From Bacillota bacterium (GTDB lineage: Bacteria; Bacillota; Clostridia; Acetivibrionales; DSM-1351): a stretch of DNA of 64,000 bases. The stretch spans positions 1 through 64,000 of the forward strand of contig JAEWOH010000034.1 in NCBI GenBank assembly GCA_023460955.1. The letters are read 5' to 3'. The notes under the pieces are model-generated. The model saw nothing but the letters and a program-made list of their open reading frames with translations. It had not been told where the DNA came from and did not search any database. Each line of letters begins with the position of its first letter. Position 1 is the first letter of the stretch. Below, piece after piece: positions 1-8,383 of this stretch. A program made the position numbers and the translations under genes.

Positions 1-65
1 TCATGCCCGAAAAATCTGAATGCCCGATAAAAGTTAATAATCATAGCCATTTTAACTCTAAAAAT

Positions 66-124
66 AAGAAAAAAGGAGAGCTGCCTCTCAATAATGCTGT
101 TTACAACATTATTTTTGAGACAGC
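66..124 (-). terminator. Rho-independent terminator of the ctsR-clpC operon
   Basis: Long imperfect inverted repeat (arms about 80-96 and 107-124) just beyond the clpC stop. Read on the minus strand, the hairpin is followed by a run of T (CTCCTTTTTTCTTA). Its position fits transcription termination of the heat-shock operon. Confidence 0.8.
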
Positions 125-151
125 CCCCTCTTATATTACTTATATAGTTGA

Positions 152-2605
152 TTATGCTTTTACCATACTAGCGTTCTTCTTATGAACTGAAATGTTTTCA
201 CCGTCCATACTTACTAATATGCTATCTCCGGCTTTCACCTTGCCTTCCAGCATCTCCTCTGCCAACTTATCCTCTACCATGCTTTGAATAGCACGTCTTA
301 AGGGTCTTGCACCGAAGGTTGGGTCGTAGCCTTTTTTAGCAAGGTGCGCAAGTACATCTTCACTGATTTCAAGATCAATCTCATTAGACTTAAGTCTTTT
401 AACCAGAACATCTGTCATCAGTTTTACAATTTCTCTGATATTGTCCTCACTTAATGGATGGAAGACTATTATATCATCAATTCTATTCAGGAACTCCGGT
501 CTGAACATTCTTTTCAACTCACCCATTACATTGCTCTTCATGTCTTCATAGTTCTTTGCACTTTCATCCTTAACCACCGAGAATCCAAGTCGTTTAGGTT
601 CGGTAATTGTTCTCGCGCCGACGTTTGAAGTCATGATTATGATGGTGTTTCTGAAGTCAACGACACGTCCTTGAGAATCTGTAAGCCTTCCGTCCTCAAG
701 TATCTGAAGCAGAATATTGAAGATATCGGGATGAGCCTTTTCAATTTCATCAAATAGAACTACCGAATATGGTTTTCTCCTGATCTTTTCAGTAAGCTGT
801 CCGCCCTCATCATAGCCTACATAGCCCGGAGGTGATCCTACAAGCTTTGATACGCTGTGTTTCTCCATAAATTCTGACATATCCACTCTGATAAGAGACT
901 TTTCATCTCCGAACATCGCCTCGGCAAGAGCTTTACTCAACTCTGTCTTACCTACGCCTGTGGGCCCCAGGAAAATAAATGAACCAACCGGACGTTTCGG
1001 GTCCTTTAAACCCACTCTTCCCCTTCTTATAGCTTTAGATATGCTCTTAACTGCCTCATCCTGGCCTATTACCCTGTTATGGAGTGTATCCTCCATCTTG
1101 AGCAGGCGCTCGGATTCTTCCTCCGCAAGCTTTTTAACAGGTATTCCGGTCCAGCTTGCAACGATTTCAGCTATGTCATCAGCTGTAACTGTATCAGTTT
1201 TTGTCTGATTCTTCTGATGCCATTGGTCTCTTATTTTATCAAGTTCATTTTTTAGTTTCTGTTCTTCGTCTCTTATTCTAGCAGCTTTTTCAAATTCCTG
1301 ACAACGAATGGCATCTTCCTTTTCCTTGCTAAGCCGTTCTACCTTTTCCTCCATATCCTTGATATTAGGAGGTGCCGTAAAGGTTTTCAGCCTGATTCTT
1401 GAGGCTGCTTCATCCACAAGGTCTATAGCCTTATCTGGAAGGAACCTGTCGGTTATATATCTGTCGGAAAGCTTAACCGCTGCCTCCAATGCATCATCCG
1501 TTATTTTTACTCTATGATGTGCTTCGTACTTGTCTCTGACTCCCTTGAGAATTTCTACTGCCTCCTCCTTTGAAGGTTCCCCAACCGTTATAGGCTGGAA
1601 TCTTCTTTCAAGAGCTGCATCCTTCTCAATATGCTTTCTGTATTCATTTAATGTGGTGGCGCCGATCACCTGTATTTCTCCCCTTGCCAAGGAAGGCTTA
1701 AGGATGTTTGAGGCATCAATGGCACCTTCTGCGGCGCCTGCACCGACAATGGTATGCAGCTCATCAATAAACAGGATGACATTTCCGGCCTTGCGAATCT
1801 CCTCCATTGCTTTTTTCAATCTGTCCTCGAATTCGCCTCTGTACTTGGCACCGGCTACCATTGAAGATAAATCAAGAGTTACAACTCTCTTATCACTTAG
1901 GATCTCAGGAATATTTCCCTCCACGATCTTTTGTGCAAGGCCTTCAGCTATGGCTGTTTTACCGACACCGGGTTCACCTATGAGGCAGGGGTTGTTTTTT
2001 GTTCTTCTGCTCAGAATCTGAATAACTCTCTCTATTTCCTTGTCTCTTCCTATTACAGGATCAATTTTTCCATCTCTGGCCATGTCGGTCAGGTCTCTGC
2101 CGAATTGGTTAAGTGTCGGTGTGCTGGCATTTGAGCTGCTACCCTTTGGAGCACCGTTTGACCCTGGAGTTTCTTCATTCAGAATTTTAACAAGCTCATT
2201 TAACAGTTTTTGCGGGTCAACACCCAAATCCATCATTATTCTGACTGCTACGCTTTCGCCTTCCTTCATTATTCCAAGGAGAAGATGTTCGGTCCCTATA
2301 TATCCCTGACCCATTCTCCTCGCTTCCTTGAAGGCAAGTTCCAATACTCTTTTTGTTCTCGGTGTGAATCCAACAGGCGTCTCCCCGGCGGTTTCCCCTC
2401 TTCCAATTAGTTCATCTATCTCTTTCAGAATTTTCTCTTCAGTTATACCCTGACCCTGGAGAACTCTTGCTGCTACTCCTGTCCCCTCTTTTACAAGGCC
2501 CAACAGTATATGCTCTGTCCCCACATAATTATGTCCCAATTCAACAGCTGACTGCTGTGAAAATGCAATTGCCCTTTCTGCTTTTTCTGTAAAACGCTGA
2601 TACAT
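152..2605 (-). CDS. clpC: ClpC, Hsp100 AAA+ unfoldase of the ClpCP protease
   Basis: ATP-driven cytoplasmic unfoldase that feeds misfolded or arginine-phosphorylated proteins to ClpP. The 817-aa protein has the full ClpC layout: two Clp-N repeats (about residues 1-140), AAA-1 with Walker A GEPGVGKT (210-217), a UVR-containing middle domain (about 415-460), AAA-2 with GPTGVGKTE (about 545-555) and a C-terminal D2-small domain. Length is normal for the family. It is the last gene of ctsR-mcsA-mcsB-clpC, 45 bp after mcsB, and a terminator follows. The CtsR operator upstream of ctsR should control it. The identification is secure. Confidence 0.98.
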   Translation of the reverse strand: MYQRFTEKAERAIAFSQQSAVELGHNYVGTEHILLGLVKEGTGVAARVLQGQGITEEKILKEIDELIGRGETAGETPVGFTPRTKRVLELAFKEARRMGQGYIGTEHLLLGIMKEGESVAVRIMMDLGVDPQKLLNELVKILNEETPGSNGAPKGSSSNASTPTLNQFGRDLTDMARDGKIDPVIGRDKEIERVIQILSRRTKNNPCLIGEPGVGKTAIAEGLAQKIVEGNIPEILSDKRVVTLDLSSMVAGAKYRGEFEDRLKKAMEEIRKAGNVILFIDELHTIVGAGAAEGAIDASNILKPSLARGEIQVIGATTLNEYRKHIEKDAALERRFQPITVGEPSKEEAVEILKGVRDKYEAHHRVKITDDALEAAVKLSDRYITDRFLPDKAIDLVDEAASRIRLKTFTAPPNIKDMEEKVERLSKEKEDAIRCQEFEKAARIRDEEQKLKNELDKIRDQWHQKNQTKTDTVTADDIAEIVASWTGIPVKKLAEEESERLLKMEDTLHNRVIGQDEAVKSISKAIRRGRVGLKDPKRPVGSFIFLGPTGVGKTELSKALAEAMFGDEKSLIRVDMSEFMEKHSVSKLVGSPPGYVGYDEGGQLTEKIRRKPYSVVLFDEIEKAHPDIFNILLQILEDGRLTDSQGRVVDFRNTIIIMTSNVGARTITEPKRLGFSVVKDESAKNYEDMKSNVMGELKRMFRPEFLNRIDDIIVFHPLSEDNIREIVKLMTDVLVKRLKSNEIDLEISEDVLAHLAKKGYDPTFGARPLRRAIQSMVEDKLAEEMLEGKVKAGDSILVSMDGENISVHKKNASMVKA

Positions 2606-2650
2606 AGTACACCTCCATTATCATGTTCTGATGTTCACTTAATTCTTATA

Positions 2651-3682
2651 TTAATTTTCTTCCTTATTAAGCTTTTCTCTGATTAGTTCTGCCCTCTTTA
2701 TATCTCTCTCATCGCTGTTCAGCTGCTTTCCTGCCACTTTTTGAAGGGTAGCCGGCTGCGACAGTACAAGAATTTCATTTAGTGTTAGTATTCCAATATC
2801 TTTTATTATTCCCATACTTACACCAAGTCTAACATCTGATAACATTTTAAAGCACTCTTGCGTAGAAAGTACCCTGGCATTCTTTATCAGACCGTAAGAT
2901 CTGAAAACCCTGTCTTCAAATTTATAAATGTTTTGTTTATATAGCTGAAGTCTAAGTACTTTTTCTCTGTCTATTATCTGTTTGCATATTGCGTCGATTG
3001 CCGCTATCGTTTCATCATCCTTCCGGCCTAAAGTCACCTGATTGGATATCTGAAACATGTCTCCCACTGCATCACTGTTTTCTCCATAAATGCCTCGGAC
3101 TGCCACACCCAGCTTGTTACAGCTCTCCAGTATTGACTTCATATATCCTGTCATCACTAAAGCCGGGAGGTGAAGCATAACAGAAGCTCTCATACCCGAA
3201 CCGATGTTGGTTGGGCAGCTGGTAAGATACCCATACTTGCTATCGAATGCATAATCTGACTTTTCAGCTATAACTGAATCTATATCATCACACACTTTAT
3301 ATGCTTTCTCCAAAAGTATTCCGGAGAAAATTGCCTGAATTCTTATATGATCCTCTTCGTTAATCATTATACTGACATTTTCAGTTTCATTTATATATGC
3401 CCCGCTGTTGCCTTTGGACTCAGCCAATTCCGGACTTATAAGATGTCTTTCCATCAAGGAAACTCTGTCTACAGGATGCATCGTAGTCATATCTGCGAAC
3501 ATCAACTTACCATAAGTCATGTAATTGGATATAATCTCCTGCATCCTTTTTACAAGCATAGCCTGGTGCTTCTGTGTCATTTTAGCAGAAAACGGAATAT
3601 CTGAAAAGTTTCTGGCAAATCTTACTCTACTGGAAACAGCAACATCAAATTCCGGTCCTTTTTCTAAAGGTGCTGTGCTCAT
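2651..3682 (-). CDS. mcsB: McsB protein arginine kinase
   Basis: Phosphoguanidino-transferase that phosphorylates arginines, including those of CtsR, marking proteins for ClpCP. The 343-aa protein carries the guanidino-kinase fold: an SSRVRFARNF segment near residue 17 and SCPTNIGSGMRASVMLHLP near 155-173, which contains conserved nucleotide-binding residues. The C-terminal part, with ECFKMLSDVRLG and a TLNEILVLSQP stretch, is typical of bacterial McsB. Its start overlaps the end of mcsA by 4 bp (ATGA), which suggests translational coupling. It works with McsA as activator and with ClpC downstream. Confidence 0.97.
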   Translation of the reverse strand: MSTAPLEKGPEFDVAVSSRVRFARNFSDIPFSAKMTQKHQAMLVKRMQEIISNYMTYGKLMFADMTTMHPVDRVSLMERHLISPELAESKGNSGAYINETENVSIMINEEDHIRIQAIFSGILLEKAYKVCDDIDSVIAEKSDYAFDSKYGYLTSCPTNIGSGMRASVMLHLPALVMTGYMKSILESCNKLGVAVRGIYGENSDAVGDMFQISNQVTLGRKDDETIAAIDAICKQIIDREKVLRLQLYKQNIYKFEDRVFRSYGLIKNARVLSTQECFKMLSDVRLGVSMGIIKDIGILTLNEILVLSQPATLQKVAGKQLNSDERDIKRAELIREKLNKEEN

Positions 3683-4167
3683 TCTCCCACCTCCAGCTTT
3701 CTGATTCTATCCCGTATTTTAGCGGCTTCTTCATAGGCTTCCTTTTTTATATACTCATTCAACTGTTGCTTCAATTTGTCTATTTCACTTGGAATGTTTA
3801 CATTACTGCTGACCCTAACAGGTACTTTCCCATGATGTTCCGCGTTTCCATGAAGCCGCTTGAGGATAGGATCAAGTTTTGAGGCAAAAGCCTGATAACA
3901 CTGAGCACACCCTACGCGAGAGCTTTTAAGAAACTCCTCATATTCCATTCCGCAATTCTTGCATTTGAGTGTCTCGGGCGCTTCCTGCTTTATCTGAGAA
4001 CCAAACAAACCACTTATCAAATCACTGAAGCCAAAGGGTGAGACAAACTCTCCATGACTTAATTCTTTAGCACATTGTTCACAAAGGTAAATATCTACCT
4101 TCGTATTATTCATTATTTGTGTAAAATGAACATTTGCAGCATTTTGCTGACAATTCTGGCAAAGCAT
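3679..4167 (-). CDS. mcsA: McsA, zinc-binding activator of McsB
   Basis: Activator of the McsB kinase and modulator of CtsR. The 162-aa protein shows paired CxxC zinc motifs at the N-terminus (LCQNCQ and LCEQCAKE) and again near residues 68-90 (CKNCGMEY and GCAQCYQAF). A C-terminal UVR-type helical motif (about 125-160) is of the kind that contacts McsB and ClpC. It sits 17 bp after ctsR and overlaps mcsB by 4 bp, as in other Firmicutes. Confidence 0.95.
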   Translation of the reverse strand: MLCQNCQQNAANVHFTQIMNNTKVDIYLCEQCAKELSHGEFVSPFGFSDLISGLFGSQIKQEAPETLKCKNCGMEYEEFLKSSRVGCAQCYQAFASKLDPILKRLHGNAEHHGKVPVRVSSNVNIPSEIDKLKQQLNEYIKKEAYEEAAKIRDRIRKLEVGE

Positions 4168-4184
4168 AAAATCACCTCGACACT

Positions 4185-4643
4185 CTAAACTAGTAAACTC
4201 ATTATCATATTTTTTAGAAGTATTGCTCGTATGCTGTCTCTATCTGGCATAGGAATTCCGCCTATAACCTTGTCACTGATAGCAGCCTTCATTATATATC
4301 CTTCTCTTTCACTTATTACATCATAATCAACAAAGTTATTAATGAATACTTCCGCTGACTGCTGCGAAATACTTGATCCCATTGATGACACGATATGCAT
4401 TAAATAATTTCCGGGCCTGTTAATATTAATTCTCTTAATCCTTACGTGCCCTCCGCCACCCCTGCGGCTTTCCACATAGTAGCCTCTGTCAGTAGTAAAC
4501 CGCGTTGATATAACATAATTTATCTGAGAGGGTACACAATTAAACTGATTGGCCAGTTCATTCCTCTGAATTTCAATGGAGCCATTTGTATCGCTTATCA
4601 TTTGTTTGATAAAGGTTTCTATAATATCACTTAAGCTTGCCAA
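4185..4643 (-). CDS. ctsR: CtsR, class III heat-shock repressor
   Basis: Winged-helix repressor of clp genes, inactivated on heat or protein stress. The 152-aa product contains the N-terminal DNA-binding region, with RFTTDRGYYVESRRGGGGHVRI including the glycine-rich wing that senses heat. The C-terminal domain carries the McsB/ClpC-recognised region. The start codon is TTG at 4643, supported by GGAGG seven bases upstream. It is first in a four-gene operon and is probably autoregulated through the operator at 4666-4682. Confidence 0.96.
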   Translation of the reverse strand: MASLSDIIETFIKQMISDTNGSIEIQRNELANQFNCVPSQINYVISTRFTTDRGYYVESRRGGGGHVRIKRININRPGNYLMHIVSSMGSSISQQSAEVFINNFVDYDVISEREGYIMKAAISDKVIGGIPMPDRDSIRAILLKNMIMSLLV

Positions 4644-4665
4644 GGCCTCACCTCCATAAACTGAT

Positions 4666-4682
4666 TTTGACTATCTTTGACC
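4666..4682 (-). promoter_or_regulatory. CtsR operator (heptad direct repeat)
   Basis: Minus-strand sequence GGTCAAAGATAGTCAAA matches the known CtsR box RGTCAAA-NAN-RGTCAAA exactly. It lies between the -10 element and the ctsR ribosome binding site, where a bound repressor would block initiation or early elongation. Confidence 0.93.
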
Positions 4683-4690
4683 TTAGATAA

Positions 4691-4719
4691 AGTATATATT
4701 AATTTTAAATTGTTTGCAA
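4691..4719 (-). promoter_or_regulatory. SigA-type promoter of ctsR operon
   Basis: Minus strand: -35 TTGCAA (4714-4719), 17-bp spacer, -10 TATACT (4691-4696), placed directly upstream of the CtsR operator. Confidence 0.85.
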
Positions 4720-4856
4720 TCCTTTTTTTATTGAAATAGGCCAGTGATATTTCATTTAAACCCTGTTATTCTTATTTATTCGGTTTTCTATTTATTTATT
4801 CAGTTTCTGCTTACTTTCCGGTTAATTTTAGCTGTTTAAGAAGTTCTCAGAAGTTA

Positions 4857-5042
4857 TTAGTGTTTACCCGGCTTGGTTATTTCATTAAGTCTGTTAACAA
4901 TCTGTACCTGTTCCTGAGGTAATTTCCACTCCCAGTATGAGGGCACGAATTCCGGATAGGCTTTGTTGACGTCAGCCGGGTTATCCATATTTACTACAGT
5001 TTTTACTTCAGGGTGATCTTTTGTTACTTTGTAATATCTCAT
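4857..5042 (-). CDS. Small uncharacterised protein, 61 aa
   Basis: A short protein I do not recognise. It is rich in charged, Pro, Trp and Tyr residues (for example VPSYWEWKLPQEQ near residues 34-46) and has no membrane segment or signal peptide, so it is probably cytosolic. A good ribosome binding site (GGAGG, about 6 bp before ATG) and a length well separated from neighbours argue that it is real. It lies alone between the heat-shock operon and the glycosidase locus, on the same strand as both. No function can be assigned. Confidence 0.7.
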   Translation of the reverse strand: MRYYKVTKDHPEVKTVVNMDNPADVNKAYPEFVPSYWEWKLPQEQVQIVNRLNEITKPGKH

Positions 5043-5234
5043 AAAAATGCCTCCGACGTATATAATATTGTTTATGTGAAAATAAAAACAGTCGACTAAA
5101 CATATAGTTATAATTCCTCTTAAATAGAGTTATATACGGCGGATATGATTTTTGACCTAATGAAATGATTACCTTGGACACAGCATTTCTGTTCGTAACC
5201 TTGTAGTGCTGCTACAACTTTAAGAGTTATTAAA

Positions 5235-5266
5235 AGGTCATGCTTCTGAAAACAAAAGCATGACCT
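5235..5266 (-). terminator. Terminator after the secreted glycosidase gene
   Basis: Perfect 11-bp stem (AGGTCATGCTT / AAGCATGACCT) with a 10-nt loop, followed on the minus strand by TTTAATAACTCTTA. It ends the sugar locus. Confidence 0.75.
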
Positions 5267-5291
5267 AACAGTGTCCTGTGTAATTTTGAAA

Positions 5292-7280
5292 TTAATTTGC
5301 AATTCCCCATTGGAATATCTGCCAGTCTTGAATATCTGTTACTCTTGCCTGTAAAGGAGCATTAGTTTCAGATGTCCAGGCACTTACATAATTTGAATTA
5401 GCATAAGCTTGTAAAGCAATATTACCTCCGCCCAAATCAATCCATCTGAATTTCTGCCAGTCCTCAAGATTATCGACTCTTGCTTGTAAAGGACTGTTTG
5501 TTTCACTGATCCAGGCTCCTACATACTTGCTGTTTGCATATGCTTTAAGTCCAATATATCCGTTACCGGCATCTACAACAGTGAATTTTTCCCAATCCTG
5601 AACCGAACTTACGCGGGCCTGTAACGGGTTGTTTGTGTCGTTTATCCACGCACTGATATAACTGCCATTTGCATTTGCTTTGAGCCAAATTGTTTTTCCA
5701 ATCGGAACATTAACTGAAGGCATTGTAAATCTTACGCATTCACCAGAATTAACTGTAACACTATACCATCCGTTCTTAGTAATTGTCTTTGTTCCTGTGG
5801 ATACCCAATTTCCATTGCTGTCCAAATATCCAACAGTTGCACTTACTGGCTGCAATTCAGTTCTGAATGTTACAGAACCAGGAGTATCAGATAGAACATA
5901 AATATTGTTTCCATCATTTATAGCAAGACCCACATCACCATTAGCCGAACTATCCATACTTACTCTGTAGTTTCCTACAGGCTGCCACCAATCCCAGTCA
6001 GGATTTGGTGTATCCCAGTCCAGATTAAAGCCTGCCATTTTTGACTTAGGTGCAGTTGCAACAAGACTACCTATCTTATTGATAGAAGCATTAAGATTTT
6101 TCATATCATTTCCGCTGTGTCTCATTGCAGGAATAGTTCCCAGAACCCAATTTTTATAAGTTACACTTGGGTCGAATATACCCTGATCGGGATAATGGTC
6201 ATTGAGCTGGAAAATGTTATAAAAGCCACCATTTGAAACAGCCGCTACCACCAATGATGAGGTATTTACGTATGTTCCGTCATTTTCCCCTATATGTGGC
6301 ATTTTTGAGCCAGCGGTATCAGTTACAATGGATTTGATAGCACTAATAGTATTCTGATATGGATCAGTACCCACCATATCTATATTTGATAAATTATTTA
6401 TATCAGCATCAAGTGATGGACCTGAAAGATTTACCCTTGTGGCAACAACATAATTTGAATTTTTCACAACTGCTCCAAGCTTATTCAGAATATCCAAGTG
6501 TATTGATTTATTACTATTCCACGTAGTGCTCATATTGGGTTCATTCAAAACTTGAAAAACAATAACCCTATGATTAGTGTCATATGTGGAAAGGTGATTG
6601 AACAAAGCTCTTACAGCCTCTCTCTCGCTTTGATATAAATATTCGGCATCAGCAGAATGGGTTCCTCCATCTGGTATAAACGCATGGAATATGTCCTTAT
6701 TTCCCCCTGGATTTGCTCCGAAATATTTATCACGATCTTGTAGATATTCTGGAATCCATGTCATCCAACCGTTAGGATTTCCAGTAAGTCTGGCTCCTCC
6801 GCAATGATTGGAACCAGTCCATACCAGGTCTAAACGAATTCCATATTTATTTGCCCAATCTATATATTTATCTATAAGATGCCAGTCATAGCTTCCTTTT
6901 GTCGTCGGTTCAATTTCATTCCATTTTAAGAAAATTTGCATTGTGTTAAAATTGGCTGCTTTTGTTTTTTCAAAAACATTCTCGAGCCAACTCTCAGCCA
7001 TAGGTGTTGAAAATTTATAAGTAGAGTAATATGGGCTTGTGGTATAAGGATCAGTCTTATCTCCAAGAGTCTGTTGTCTTCCCCAATTTTCAAGGCAGGA
7101 ATAGTAATATGGCTTTCCATCAACCTCTAGGTAGCCCTTACCGCTATCAGATGTAACAACTCTAGACACTACCGTTGCAGCTGATGCTTCTTTTATAAAA
7201 CAATATTGTGATGAAACCAACGAGCAAAATACAATAATAATAACCATAAATGTACTAAACAGTTTTTTTGTTTTACTCAT
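5292..7280 (-). CDS. Secreted clan GH-A glycoside hydrolase with C-terminal fascin-like repeats
   Basis: Exported beta-glycosidase of 662 aa. A signal peptide occupies residues 1-34 (cleavage after EASA). The catalytic (beta/alpha)8 barrel spans about 38-420, with the acid/base glutamate in LNEPN (E247) and a likely nucleophile in HIGENDG (E332), the two-glutamate arrangement of clan GH-A (GH5/GH42-like). A beta-rich linker domain (about 435-525) follows. Three roughly 45-residue repeats (about 527-662), each with LxAYANSxYVxAW and PLQARV..xDW, resemble fascin-like beta-trefoil carbohydrate-binding repeats. No dockerin or SLH domain is seen, so it is probably free extracellular. It is the last gene of an ABC sugar-uptake locus. 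Substrate cannot be read from sequence. Exact GH family is uncertain. Confidence 0.85.
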   Translation of the reverse strand: MSKTKKLFSTFMVIIIVFCSLVSSQYCFIKEASAATVVSRVVTSDSGKGYLEVDGKPYYYSCLENWGRQQTLGDKTDPYTTSPYYSTYKFSTPMAESWLENVFEKTKAANFNTMQIFLKWNEIEPTTKGSYDWHLIDKYIDWANKYGIRLDLVWTGSNHCGGARLTGNPNGWMTWIPEYLQDRDKYFGANPGGNKDIFHAFIPDGGTHSADAEYLYQSEREAVRALFNHLSTYDTNHRVIVFQVLNEPNMSTTWNSNKSIHLDILNKLGAVVKNSNYVVATRVNLSGPSLDADINNLSNIDMVGTDPYQNTISAIKSIVTDTAGSKMPHIGENDGTYVNTSSLVVAAVSNGGFYNIFQLNDHYPDQGIFDPSVTYKNWVLGTIPAMRHSGNDMKNLNASINKIGSLVATAPKSKMAGFNLDWDTPNPDWDWWQPVGNYRVSMDSSANGDVGLAINDGNNIYVLSDTPGSVTFRTELQPVSATVGYLDSNGNWVSTGTKTITKNGWYSVTVNSGECVRFTMPSVNVPIGKTIWLKANANGSYISAWINDTNNPLQARVSSVQDWEKFTVVDAGNGYIGLKAYANSKYVGAWISETNSPLQARVDNLEDWQKFRWIDLGGGNIALQAYANSNYVSAWTSETNAPLQARVTDIQDWQIFQWGIAN

Positions 7281-7294
7281 AATATTTCTTCCCC

Positions 7295-7320
7295 TTTAAT
7301 CTTCCTCTTTAATCTTCCTC
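7295..7320 (-). repeat. Tandem 13-bp repeat containing Shine-Dalgarno-like cores
   Basis: Two perfect copies of a 13-mer (minus strand GAGGAAGATTAAA) lie immediately before the glycosidase ribosome binding site. The true binding site GGGGAAG acts as a third, variant copy, so three SD-like GRGGAAG cores sit in a row upstream of the ATG. Confidence 0.8.
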
Positions 7321-7418
7321 TTTAATTTAAATATCCCACTAAATCTTAGTGTCATTTTTCCAGATTTCGTGCTATAAATCTTATCTGGACCTATTTCTAT
7401 TTTCTTCTATTAATATTT

Positions 7419-8330
7419 CTACTTCAGCCTGAATTTCTCCAATTCCTCAAGAAAAGGCAGAGATGTCTGAGCTCCCTTTTTAGTAACGGTTATGGTACCT
7501 ACAACATTTGCAAAATCAATTGCGTCATCGATGGACATTCCCTTTGTCAAAGCAACAGCCAGAGCACCGGTAAATGAATCACCAGCTGCAGTTGTATCAA
7601 CAACCTCAACCATAGGTACAGGTTTATGTAATATCTTCTCTCCACTGTTATACACAACGCCTCTACCGCCTAAAGTAATAACAACCTGCTTAACACCCTT
7701 TCCCATAATGCATTTTATTGCAATTGAAGCATCTTCAAATGTTGATAATTTCAAACCCGTAATATATTCGCATTCGCTTTCGTTTGGTGTAAGTATGTCA
7801 ACTTTTTCAAGAAAATCATTTGATAGTTCCCTTGCCGGTGCCGGATTTAGCAGTACTTTGATACCATACTTGCGTGCAATATCAACAGCTCTTTCAATGG
7901 CATCCTGTGGTATTTCCATCTGCAGAAGCAAAATATCACTATTTTTTATAACATTTTCGAGGTTTGATATATCTTCCGGAGAAATCTTAAAGTTTGCCCC
8001 TGAATCTAAAATAATGTAGTTATTACCTTCATTTATGACTACTATAGCAACACCAGTAGGTACATTCTCAAGTGTTTTTACATTCTGAGAATTAACGTTA
8101 TTAATATTCAAATTTTCTTTTAATGATACTCCAAATAAGTCATCACCTACATTCCCAACCATTGTTACTTCTCCGCCAAGCCTAGCTGCTGCTACTGCCT
8201 GGTTAGCGCCTTTTCCGCCTGGAACTGTCATAAATCCATTTCCTATTATGGTTTCTCCTATTACTGGAATTCTTGGTGTATTTATAACCAAATCCATATT
8301 CAAACTTCCGATCACACAGATTTTACCCAA
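7419..8330 (-). CDS. rbsK: Ribokinase (PfkB family)
   Basis: Phosphorylates D-ribose, or a related free sugar, to the 5-phosphate. The protein has PfkB signature 1 (GGKGANQAVAAARLGG, near residue 40) and signature 2 with the catalytic aspartate (DTTAAGDSFTGAL, near 250). About 303 aa is normal for RbsK. An ATG at 8342 is in frame, but GGAGG lies inside that extension, 5 bp before a TTG at 8330. Starting there gives an N-terminus (LGKICVIGS) like known RbsK proteins, so I prefer the TTG. It follows a nucleoside-hydrolase-like gene, which fits ribose release followed by phosphorylation. Confidence 0.9.
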   Translation of the reverse strand: MGKICVIGSLNMDLVINTPRIPVIGETIIGNGFMTVPGGKGANQAVAAARLGGEVTMVGNVGDDLFGVSLKENLNINNVNSQNVKTLENVPTGVAIVVINEGNNYIILDSGANFKISPEDISNLENVIKNSDILLLQMEIPQDAIERAVDIARKYGIKVLLNPAPARELSNDFLEKVDILTPNESECEYITGLKLSTFEDASIAIKCIMGKGVKQVVITLGGRGVVYNSGEKILHKPVPMVEVVDTTAAGDSFTGALAVALTKGMSIDDAIDFANVVGTITVTKKGAQTSLPFLEELEKFRLK

Positions 8331-8383
8331 ATCAGCCTCCATTCTCTGGCTACTGCCAGCACAAATAGTAATCAGGATTTACA

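Noticed and set aside
1530..2021. 163-aa plus-strand ORF inside clpC
   Set aside because: Antisense shadow of a highly conserved gene; no RBS.
5120..5302. 60-aa minus-strand ORF
   Set aside because: It overlaps the end of the glycosidase gene and its terminator hairpin, has no ribosome binding site and an unlikely composition.
5292..7280. Cellulosomal dockerin in the secreted glycosidase
   Set aside because: The C-terminal repeats lack the calcium-binding DxNxDGxxN pattern and instead look like fascin-type beta-trefoil repeats.
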